64,000 bases of DNA from the NCBI GenBank assembly GCA_002500745.1, contig DLST01000007.1, forward strand, positions 63,754 through 127,753. The letters run 5' to 3'. Below are positions 54,193 to 61,930 of the stretch, one piece after another. A program made the translations under genes and the position numbers. Numbering within the stretch: the first letter of the stretch is position 1; every line of letters starts with the position of its first letter. This stretch comes from Sphingobacterium sp. UBA7855 (lineage in GTDB: Bacteria; Bacteroidota; Bacteroidia; Sphingobacteriales; Sphingobacteriaceae). The notes under the pieces were generated by a model, which was given only the letters and a program-made list of their open reading frames with translations, searched no databases and was not told the origin of the DNA.

Positions 54193-54975
54193 TTATAAGT
54201 ATCCTAAAGCAGAATGTTGCCTTTTTCGGTTGTACCAAGTCTCAATATATTCAAAGACAATAAGCGCAGCTTGCTCCCTGTGAGCGAATTTATGCTGATA
54301 TACACATTCCGCCTTGAGTGTCTTGAAAAAACTTTCAGCGACAGCATTATCCCAGCAATTTCCTTTTCTACTCATGCTTCTTATGATGAGTGGATTTTTT
54401 TCCAGCATAGAGCTGAACTCATGACATGCATATTGTAGGCCACGATCAGAATGAAATATTAGTTTCTGGGTGATTGGCCTTGCTTTTTGTGCCATGTTAA
54501 AAGTAGAAATCACCGTATCTACCGCATTCATCGTCCCACTTAAAGCCCATCCAATTACTTTTCGATCTCCTAGGTCGATTACAGTTGTCAGATACAACCA
54601 TCCCTGCTGCGTTTTGATGTAGGTAATGTCAGATACCCATACTGCACCAAGTGTGCCCGGCTTAAAATCACGGTCCAATATATTCTCTGGTATTGAAAAC
54701 TTATGGGTGGAGTCTGTAGTTACCTTAAACTTTTTCTTGACAATACTTCTTAACCCTAGCTTTCTCATTAGTTTGGCTACCCTCACTCCGGATATTTTAA
54801 TATTCTTTTTTTGTAGTTCTCTGGTAATACGCGGACTGCCGTAAGTCTTTTTACTCCTTATAAATGCATCCTGTATTTCTATGGTAATCTGTTGGTTATC
54901 AATACTTCTCTTTGAAGAGATACCCTTTGAAAAATTATAGTAGCCCGCTCTGCTCACCTTGAATACTTGACACAT
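54193..54975 (-). CDS. IS3-family transposase OrfB (DDE integrase core)
   Basis: The DDE core is intact: WVSDITYIKT (first Asp), HSDRGLQY (second Asp) and NAVAESFFKTLKAE (Glu), in an rve-type fold of 260 residues with an HTH_21 lead-in (KKTYGSPRITRELQKKNIKI). The frame is open further upstream, overlapping OrfA, so the active product is probably an OrfAB fusion made by -1 frameshifting at TTAAAGAAG. The stop is at 54193, after HSALGYL. Confidence 0.92.
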   Translation of the reverse strand: MCQVFKVSRAGYYNFSKGISSKRSIDNQQITIEIQDAFIRSKKTYGSPRITRELQKKNIKISGVRVAKLMRKLGLRSIVKKKFKVTTDSTHKFSIPENILDRDFKPGTLGAVWVSDITYIKTQQGWLYLTTVIDLGDRKVIGWALSGTMNAVDTVISTFNMAQKARPITQKLIFHSDRGLQYACHEFSSMLEKNPLIIRSMSRKGNCWDNAVAESFFKTLKAECVYQHKFAHREQAALIVFEYIETWYNRKRQHSALGYL

Positions 54976-55007
54976 CTTCTCGACTGAAAATATTTCCTTA
55001 TTGTCCC

Positions 55008-55322
55008 TTATGAACCTGAATATTTGGTGTCGCTCTTGGAGAAGATGCTTACAGCCTTCTTTAATATATCCCGTTCTATCTGTGTCTCCCGAAGTTCTTT
55101 TCTTAAGCGTGCTAACTCCTGTTCACTCTCACTCAGGATAACTTTTCCATTGCCAGGGAAACTACTTCCTTGTTTTACAGAATATTCCTTTCGCCACCTA
55201 TACAATAATGCTGGGGTAATATCCAATTCTCTAGCCAGCGCACTAAGGTCACTTCGTGTGTTGCTCAGTTCAACGCTCATCAGTTTGAACTCTTTAGTAT
55301 AAACTTTTCTTTCTCTTGACAT
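55008..55322 (-). CDS. IS3-family OrfA (helix-turn-helix protein)
   Basis: This 104-residue protein starts MSRERKVYTKEFKLMSVELS and contains an HTH (LSALARELDITPALLYRWRK) and a leucine-zipper-like coiled coil (SEQELARLRKELRETQIERD). It is the standard DNA-binding subunit of IS3 elements. It lies 33 bases upstream of the annotated OrfB start. Confidence 0.92.
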   Translation of the reverse strand: MSRERKVYTKEFKLMSVELSNTRSDLSALARELDITPALLYRWRKEYSVKQGSSFPGNGKVILSESEQELARLRKELRETQIERDILKKAVSIFSKSDTKYSGS

Positions 55323-55373
55323 AAGTCCGTTAAGTTATTAAATTCTCTTAACTTAATGTCTAGTCAAATGTAG

Positions 55374-55982
55374 CAACTTCAGAAGGGGGGCAAAGCTAAG
55401 TTTGAAGACGGTTATTATGACAGATTGAATCATTGGGTTGGGAAAGATGAAAAACGAAAAGCTCAAGTAGATTTATTGTTATCCTATGCGAATGAACATG
55501 GATTTATTCCATTGTATATGTTATATAACTATGTCAATTCTAAAGAGATTAAGAGTAATGTAGATAATGAATTATTTGGATGCACAGTCGTTAATGCAAA
55601 TTATCTTAAAATCAATCATACTATAAATGGAAACTTAGATAATAAGCTCACTTTCTCTTTTTTGCATCCAAAGAATGGTTTTCCCTGGCACGAATTAATC
55701 TGTGGAAAACCAAATATTTTGTCTCAACTAAACAATAACAACCCTACACCATTGAATCAGCCGAGTTCAAGCTTGGTTAACTATTTTCAGGCATTGAGCC
55801 TATCAGATCAATGGAAAGAAATAGATTTATCATATCCTAAAATTTATGATGATAAAAAGGATCAGGATGTACTTTACCGTCAAGAATATACAAACGATGA
55901 ATTGCAGCAAGCAGACAAAGAAGATGTACCTATAGTCTTCCTCCCTAAGTTTAAAATAGTTATTCACCAAACAAAAAGTTAA
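55374..55982 (+). pseudogene. DUF6615-like gene, 5' part lost next to the IS3 element
   Basis: The frame is open from 55374 (after a TAG) and reads QKGGKAKFEDGYYDRLNHWV, then KRKAQVDLLLSYANEHGFIP and LYMLYNYVNS. That Q--K-------Y--L---...Q-DLL--YA-----P-YMLYN pattern resembles the DUF6615 nuclease-like family. The first possible ATG (55425) lies inside the conserved part. The start, with its own promoter, has been cut off by the IS3 insertion or a deletion linked to it. Confidence 0.6.
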
Positions 55983-56177
55983 ATGGTCGCAATAAAATCT
56001 TGGAAATTAACTCAAATTGTATGTTTAAGATGTGGTATAACTAGACCTACACTATTTAGGAGCTTGCTAAGTAGATTTCTGAATTTTTAGCATACTAAAT
56101 GCAAGATCTTTGATTAAAAATTGACTTAAACTATTAGTCGTTATCACTCGCAAAAAACAGCTAGTGGGTTATTTCGA

Positions 56178-56254
56178 AAATAAAAATGCCCCGTAGATAG
56201 ACGAGGCGCTAAATGTTTACACAACGGAAATAATCCTTATTGTGAATTGCTTTC
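56178..56254 (-). ncRNA. tracrRNA of the type II-C system
   Basis: On the minus strand the sequence ATGAAAGCAATTCACAA is the exact complement of the crRNA repeat's 5' part (17 bases). Next comes AAGGATTATTTCCGTTGTG, a short stem-loop of the kind seen in Bacteroidota tracrRNAs, then AACATTTA and a terminator hairpin GCCTCGT / ACGGGGC with an ATTTTTATTTT tail. It is transcribed away from cas9. Length is about 75 nt. This is the only anti-repeat in the window. Confidence 0.9.
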
Positions 56255-56258
56255 ATAG

Positions 56259-56266
56259 CAAATATA
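56259..56266 (-). promoter_or_regulatory. candidate -7 element of the tracrRNA promoter
   Basis: The minus strand reads TATATTTG, a full match to the Bacteroidota TAnnTTTG element, five bases before the anti-repeat. A TTG lies 18 bases upstream (in AATTGCTAT), a fair -33 candidate. So transcription should start at or just before the anti-repeat. Confidence 0.65.
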
Positions 56267-56356
56267 GAAAAGATTTTCGTATAGCAATTATGGTTTGCCG
56301 TAAAATAAGAGAATATTTTTATTTAGTATTGAATAATATTGTACCAAATTGATCAT

Positions 56357-59300
56357 ATGATGAAAAGAATACTTGGACTTGATTTAGGAACCAGTTCTAT
56401 TGGTTGGGCATATGTATTGGAAGCTCAGGATGACAATGAAATTTCCAAAATTGAAAAATTAGGCGTACGTGTCAATCCATTAACGACAGATGAGCAACTT
56501 AATTTTGAAAAAGGCAAGCCTATAACAACCAATGCCGGCCGAACGTTAGCAAGATCTGCAAGGCGCAACTTACAACGCTTCAAATTAAGAAGAGACAATC
56601 TCATCGAAGTCTTAAAAAGAGAAAAATGGATTGACGATAAAAGTATATTAACTGAAAACGGAAATAAATCTACTTTCGAAACCTATGCACTTCGTGCAAC
56701 AGCAGCATCCAAAGAAATAGGACTGGAAGAGCTAGCCCGGGTATTGTTAATGATCAATAAAAAAAGAGGATATAAAAGTAGTCGTAAAGTTAATAAAGAA
56801 GATGAAGGACAGTTGGTGGACGGAATTGAAGTAGCTAAAAAGCTTTACCATGAAAACCTTCCACCAGGAGCATTTGTATATCAATTACTAAAAGAAGGAA
56901 AGAAAAAGCTACCTGATTTTTATCGGTCAGATCTGCAGCGCGAGCTAGACTTGATCTGGGATTTCCAAGCTAACTATTATCCTGATCTATTGACACCGGA
57001 TTTTAAAGAAGAGCTCAAAGGAAAAGGATTGCGGGCTACATCTGCTATCATTTGGTCAAAGTACAAATTCAACACAGCGGAGAATAAGGGAACGAGAGAA
57101 GAGAAAAAGATTCAAGCCTACCAATGGCGAAAAGATGGACTGACAAAGCAATTGGAAAAAGAAGAGGTCGCCTATATCATTGCAGAAATTAATGGACAGC
57201 TCACAAACTCATCCGGATATCTGGGTGCCATCAGCGACCGTAGTAAAGAGCTATATTTTAACAAACAGACTGTTGGGCAATATTTATTTAATCAACTGCA
57301 ACAAAATACACATGCGAGATTAAAAAATCAGGTATTCTATCGTCAGGATTATTTGGATGAGTTTGAAAAAATCTGGAGTGTACAGAGCCAGTTCCACCAC
57401 TGTCTCACCGAACAGCTTAAAGAGGAGATCCGTGATATCATTATCTTTTATCAACGCAAATTAAAATCTCAAAAAGGATTGATAAGCTTCTGTGAGTTTG
57501 AGCAACGCGAAGTTGTTGTCAACGGAAAAAATAAAGTTATAGGCTTACGTGTTGCCCCCAAATCGTCTCCTATGTTCCAGGAATTTAAGATATGGCAGCA
57601 GCTCAATAATGTAAAGCTCAGGAATAAGACGAACAAAGAGGTTTACAATCTCGCAGAGGAGCAGAAAAAATACTTGTTTGAAACGTTGAATCTCAAGGGA
57701 AAACTTAGCGCTCACCAGGTCTTAAGTTTAATCGAAGGAAAACCCAAAGAATGGGAATTGAATTATACTGAACTTGAAGGAAATAGTACGAATGCTGCGC
57801 TATACAACGCCTATCTGGATATTTTGGATATGGAGGGATACGATGTTCGTAATGAATTAAAGATTAAGCTCAACAAGGACGAAATTACATTATCCGATCT
57901 AGATAAACCTGTATCCGAGATTAAGGATATGATTCGGAGAATATTTCAGCATTTGGGCATAAATACTTTCATTTTAGATTTTGATGCACAACTGCAAGGC
58001 GATGATTTTGAAAAACAATTGTCTTATCAATTGTGGCATTTGCTCTATTCATATGAGGAAGATGACTCTAAAACAGGTATGGATCGACTCTATAATCAGT
58101 TGAACCTTAAATTTGGTTTTAGCCTTGATCAAGCCAAGATTATTGGTAAAATCGCCCTACAGGATGATTATGGAAATTTGAGCACAAAAGCTATGCGTCA
58201 GATTTATCCCTACATTCAAGATGCTGAATACAGTGCTGCATGCAAACTGGCTGGCTACAATCATTCCAAATCATCTTTGACTAAAGAACAACTTACCAAT
58301 AGAGTGCTCAAAGACCACTTGGATATTCTACCTAAAAATAGTTTAAGAAACCCTGTTGTTGAAAAAATATTAAACCAAATGGTCAACGTTGTCAACACGT
58401 TGATCGATACTGAAAATGATAAGCTTGTACAAGAAGGTAAAGAAGCTGATTTTAGGTTTGATGAAATTCGGATAGAACTGGCTAGAGAATTAAAGAAGAA
58501 CGCAAAAGAGCGTGAGGAACTGACAAAAGCAATTAATACATCAAAGGCAGAACACGAAAAGATCATTAATATCTTGCAAACTGAAGATGGAATAAAAAAT
58601 CCAACGCGTAATGACATTATTCGTTTCAAGCTTTACCAAGAGCTGAAAAATAATGGGTATAAAAATCTTTATACCAATGAATATATTCAACGAAAAGATC
58701 TATTTACCAATGTATATGATATCGACCATATCATTCCGCAATCCCGATTATTTGATGATAGTTTTTCTAATAAAGTTTTAGTTCCCCGAAATGTCAATAT
58801 TGAAAAAGGAAATCAAACGGCATTTGATTACATCCATACGAAATTTGGCGAAGATGGGATTGAGGCCTATGAGGCAAGAGTTGAAAGATTGTTTAATTTG
58901 AGAGAAGAGGGCGTATCCCGATCCAAGTATAGAAAGCTGCTTATGCGCGGATCCGATATTGGCGAAGGTTTTATCGAGCGAGATTTGCGAGATTCGCAGT
59001 ACATTGCTAAAAAGGCAAAAGCCATGCTTTTTGAAATTACACCATCGGTCATTTCTACTTCAGGATCAGTTACCGATCGATTGCGTGAGGATTGGGGATT
59101 GGTCAGTGTGATGAAAGAATTAAACCTGCCCAAATTTAAAGCGGTTGGTTTGACCGAGTACCTCGAAACCAAAGATGGTAATAGAAAAGAAGTAATCAAA
59201 GATTGGAGCAAGCGAAATGATCACCGGCATCACGCTATGGATGCGATTACTGTCGCTTTTACTAAGCATAGCCATATTCAATATCTCAATCATTTAAATG

Positions 59301-60559
59301 CGCGAAAGAATGAGAAAAGTGAGTTTTTCAGTACCATTAAAGCCATTGAAATGAAAGAGACCTACGTGGATCGCGACGATTTAGGAAATCGAAAACGTTT
59401 CTTTAAAGAACCGATTGCTCATTTCAGATCAATTGTCAAAGCGCATTTAGAGCGTATTTTAGTTTCACATAAGGCTAAGAATAAAGTTGTCACAAAGAAT
59501 CGCAATAAAATTGACGGCAAAAAAGAGGCGCAAGAAGTTTTAACGCCCAGAGGACAGCTTCATAAAGAAACCATCTATGGAAAGATTCTGCAGTATACTT
59601 CAAAAGAAGAAAAAATATCAGCAAAATTTGATGCGGCAACTATTGCTATGGTTTCAAACCCAAGATATCGCTCAGCTTTATTAGATCGCCTCACTGCATA
59701 CGGTAATGATCCCAAAAAAGCATTTACAGGTAAAAATTCACCGATTAAAAGTCCGATTTATTTTGACCAGCAAAGACAGCTTGCTGTCCCCGAAAAGGTA
59801 AAATTGGTTTGGTTAGAAGAAGACTATACCATTCGCAAAGCGATTGGGCCCGATTTGAAGATCGAAAAAGTTATAGACCGAGGAGTAAAACGTGTTTTAG
59901 AACAGCGGCTATCAGCATACGGTGGAGATACTAAAAAAGCATTTTCAGATTTGGAGAATAATCCGATATGGTTAAATGAGGAGAAAGGAATAGCCATTAA
60001 AAGAGTTACGATATCTGGAGTCAAGAATGCAGAAGCCTTGCATACGAAGAAAGATCATTTTGGACAGGTATTAAAAGATAAAGATGGCAACACTATGCCT
60101 GTAGATTTTGTAAGTACAGGAAATAACCATCATGTGGCTATATATGCGGATGAAAATGGCGCATTACAAGAAAGGATAGTATCATTTTATGAAGCCGTAG
60201 CTCGTGTGAATAGCGGTTTTTCAATAATTGATAAAGATTATAATCAACATTTGGGCTGGAAGTTTCTTTTCTCGATGAAGCAAAATGAAATGTTCCTATT
60301 TCCTTCGGAAGACTTTGATCCAAAACAAATCAATTTCTTCGATCGCAACAGTTACAAATTGATTAGTGAAAATCTTTTTAGGGTTCAGAAATTTACGATA
60401 AAGGATTACTTTTTCCGCCATCACTTGGAAACAAATGTTGAAGATAATTCGAAAACCAAGGGTAAATTATGGAGACGCGAGGGATTGAATGGTATAAATG
60501 GTATTGTTAAGGTAAGAATTAATCACTTAGGTGAGATAGTTCAAGTAGGTGAATACTAA
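56357..60559 (+). CDS. cas9: CRISPR-associated endonuclease Cas9, type II-C
   Basis: This 1400-residue effector has RuvC-I ILGLDLGTSSIGWAYV (D9), the Arg-rich bridge helix (ARSARRNLQRFKLRR, about 65-80), RuvC-II EIRIELARE (E707), HNH in YDIDHIIPQSRLFDD (D790-H791) with NKVLVPRN after it, and RuvC-III HHAMDAI (H959, D962). All catalytic residues are present. The C-terminal PAM-interacting part contains a duplicated Y-(G/N)D-KKAF block, as in other large Bacteroidota II-C proteins. An in-frame TTG lies 18 bases upstream; I take the ATG at 56357. cas1 follows after 12 bases. Confidence 0.96.
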   Translation: MMKRILGLDLGTSSIGWAYVLEAQDDNEISKIEKLGVRVNPLTTDEQLNFEKGKPITTNAGRTLARSARRNLQRFKLRRDNLIEVLKREKWIDDKSILTENGNKSTFETYALRATAASKEIGLEELARVLLMINKKRGYKSSRKVNKEDEGQLVDGIEVAKKLYHENLPPGAFVYQLLKEGKKKLPDFYRSDLQRELDLIWDFQANYYPDLLTPDFKEELKGKGLRATSAIIWSKYKFNTAENKGTREEKKIQAYQWRKDGLTKQLEKEEVAYIIAEINGQLTNSSGYLGAISDRSKELYFNKQTVGQYLFNQLQQNTHARLKNQVFYRQDYLDEFEKIWSVQSQFHHCLTEQLKEEIRDIIIFYQRKLKSQKGLISFCEFEQREVVVNGKNKVIGLRVAPKSSPMFQEFKIWQQLNNVKLRNKTNKEVYNLAEEQKKYLFETLNLKGKLSAHQVLSLIEGKPKEWELNYTELEGNSTNAALYNAYLDILDMEGYDVRNELKIKLNKDEITLSDLDKPVSEIKDMIRRIFQHLGINTFILDFDAQLQGDDFEKQLSYQLWHLLYSYEEDDSKTGMDRLYNQLNLKFGFSLDQAKIIGKIALQDDYGNLSTKAMRQIYPYIQDAEYSAACKLAGYNHSKSSLTKEQLTNRVLKDHLDILPKNSLRNPVVEKILNQMVNVVNTLIDTENDKLVQEGKEADFRFDEIRIELARELKKNAKEREELTKAINTSKAEHEKIINILQTEDGIKNPTRNDIIRFKLYQELKNNGYKNLYTNEYIQRKDLFTNVYDIDHIIPQSRLFDDSFSNKVLVPRNVNIEKGNQTAFDYIHTKFGEDGIEAYEARVERLFNLREEGVSRSKYRKLLMRGSDIGEGFIERDLRDSQYIAKKAKAMLFEITPSVISTSGSVTDRLREDWGLVSVMKELNLPKFKAVGLTEYLETKDGNRKEVIKDWSKRNDHRHHAMDAITVAFTKHSHIQYLNHLNARKNEKSEFFSTIKAIEMKETYVDRDDLGNRKRFFKEPIAHFRSIVKAHLERILVSHKAKNKVVTKNRNKIDGKKEAQEVLTPRGQLHKETIYGKILQYTSKEEKISAKFDAATIAMVSNPRYRSALLDRLTAYGNDPKKAFTGKNSPIKSPIYFDQQRQLAVPEKVKLVWLEEDYTIRKAIGPDLKIEKVIDRGVKRVLEQRLSAYGGDTKKAFSDLENNPIWLNEEKGIAIKRVTISGVKNAEALHTKKDHFGQVLKDKDGNTMPVDFVSTGNNHHVAIYADENGALQERIVSFYEAVARVNSGFSIIDKDYNQHLGWKFLFSMKQNEMFLFPSEDFDPKQINFFDRNSYKLISENLFRVQKFTIKDYFFRHHLETNVEDNSKTKGKLWRREGLNGINGIVKVRINHLGEIVQVGEY

Positions 60560-60571
60560 AATGCAAGGGCG

Positions 60572-61474
60572 ATGATAAAACGTACACTAGTATTTTCAAA
60601 TCCGACCTATCTCAGTCATTCCAATAAGCAATTATTGGTCACTTATCCTGACAAAGAAAAGGACAGTAAAACTGTTCCAATCGAAGATATAGGTGTACTA
60701 TTAATGGAAAATCAGCAGATTACCATTTCACACGGATGCATTTCGGCGCTATTAGAAAACAATGTAGCCATCATTTCATGTGACAGCAGTCACATGCCCA
60801 CAGGTTTGATACTGCCACTAGATGGAGGACTTACTCAAAGTGAACGATTTCGCTATCAAATTGAAGCTTCTGCCCCATTAAAGAAACAGTTGTGGCAGCA
60901 AACCATACAGCAGAAGATATACAATCAAGGGCGGGTTTTGGAAGAATTAGGTTATGATGTCACTAATATGTTTAGGTGGTCGCGCTCGGTAAAATCCGGC
61001 GATCCAGATAACTACGAAGGGAGAGCTGCTGCTTATTATTGGCAAACCATATTTAGTGAGTTTACATCATTCAATAGGGGTAGAGGAGGTGAGCCACCCA
61101 ACAATTTATTAAATTACGGATATGCCATACTGAGAGCAGCAGTTGCCAGGGCGTTGGTCTCTTCAGGATTACTCCCCACGTTGGGCATTTTTCACCGTAA
61201 TAAGTATAATGCCTACTGTCTGGCCGATGATATTATGGAACCTTATCGTCCCTATGTGGACCGTATTGTTTATAGTTTGGTCCAAGACTTTGGTGTTGAT
61301 GCATTAAGAGAACTGACTACAGATTTAAAGGTTCGACTGTTACAGTTGCCACAATTGGATGTAAAGTTTGACGATATGACTAGCCCATTGTTGGTAGGAA
61401 TATCTCGTACAACAGCATCATTGGCGAGGTGTTATGAAGGCGTCAGTCGGAAGATTAATTATCCAGAATTGTAA
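60572..61474 (+). CDS. cas1: CRISPR integrase Cas1, type II-C
   Basis: The 300-residue protein has the normal Cas1 order: N-terminal beta domain (RTLVFSNPTYLSHSNKQLLV, IGVLLMENQQITISHGCISA) and helical catalytic domain with E149 (NYEGRAAAYYW), H208 (GIFHRNKYNAY) and D220/E223 (LADDIMEPYRP). It is 12 bases after cas9 and 5 bases before cas2; all three form one operon. It works with Cas2 to insert new spacers. Confidence 0.96.
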   Translation: MIKRTLVFSNPTYLSHSNKQLLVTYPDKEKDSKTVPIEDIGVLLMENQQITISHGCISALLENNVAIISCDSSHMPTGLILPLDGGLTQSERFRYQIEASAPLKKQLWQQTIQQKIYNQGRVLEELGYDVTNMFRWSRSVKSGDPDNYEGRAAAYYWQTIFSEFTSFNRGRGGEPPNNLLNYGYAILRAAVARALVSSGLLPTLGIFHRNKYNAYCLADDIMEPYRPYVDRIVYSLVQDFGVDALRELTTDLKVRLLQLPQLDVKFDDMTSPLLVGISRTTASLARCYEGVSRKINYPEL

Positions 61475-61479
61475 ATATA

Positions 61480-61812
61480 TTGGAGAGACTAAATCAATAT
61501 CGCGTTTTGTGGATTTTAGTATTTTTTGATTTACCTACCGAAACCAAAAAGGACAGGAAGGCACATGCCAAATTTCGTAAAGAAATTATGCAGGACGGAT
61601 TTGTTATGTTTCAATTTTCAATTTATCTCCGGCATTGCAATAGCCGCGAGAATGCGGATGTCCATCTGCGAAGGATAAAGCGGCTGCTTCCGGAAAAAGG
61701 CCATATCGGTATCTTAACAATTACGGATCGGCAATTTGGAGATATTGAGCTTTTTATTGGAAAAGAAATAACAAAAAGACCGGATACCCCACAGCAGCTA
61801 GAACTATTTTAA
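61480..61812 (+). CDS. cas2: CRISPR-associated Cas2
   Basis: This 110-residue ferredoxin-fold protein has the strand WILVFFDLPTETKKDRK with the conserved Asp (residue 17) and RRIKRLLPEKGHIGILTITD. The start is a TTG five bases after the cas1 stop. No ATG is available upstream in frame, and MERLNQYR is the usual beginning. No cas4 or csn2 follows, which makes the locus type II-C. Confidence 0.94.
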   Translation: MERLNQYRVLWILVFFDLPTETKKDRKAHAKFRKEIMQDGFVMFQFSIYLRHCNSRENADVHLRRIKRLLPEKGHIGILTITDRQFGDIELFIGKEITKRPDTPQQLELF

Positions 61813-61844
61813 AGAAATTAGGATATTGGAAAGTGCTATTAAAC

Positions 61845-61880
61845 AAAAAATCCAAGTGTTCAAGCTTGGATTTTTTGTTT
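61845..61880. terminator. bidirectional terminator between cas2 and the CRISPR array
   Basis: AAAAAATCCAAG and CTTGGATTTTTT form a 12-bp stem with an 8-base loop. The right side has a T run for the cas operon, and the left side has an A run (T run on the minus strand) for transcripts leaving the array. So it can separate two converging units. Confidence 0.85.
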
Positions 61881-61930
61881 TGTAATTTTACGTTTAACGA
61901 ATTGATTTAAAGAATTATACAGCATGGTAT

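Larger units (their letters stand above)
54134..55366 (-). mobile_element. IS3-family insertion sequence
   Basis: Both transposase frames are complete and full length. The outer ends I propose are TGGACACCTAGTTAAG on the left and, as reverse complement, TGACTAGACATTAAGTTAAG on the right, which share TG and the A-GTTAAG end. The element would be about 1.23 kb. I could not see a clear target-site duplication (AAA left, AAT right), so the ends are approximate. It lies directly upstream of a truncated gene. Confidence 0.75.

Noticed and set aside
54131..55369. Target-site duplication around the IS3 element
   Set aside because: AAA and AAT differ, and the inverted-repeat ends are uncertain, so no duplication is claimed.
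58261..60323. Minus-strand frames inside cas9
   Set aside because: Shadows of the RuvC, HNH and C-terminal coding sequence.
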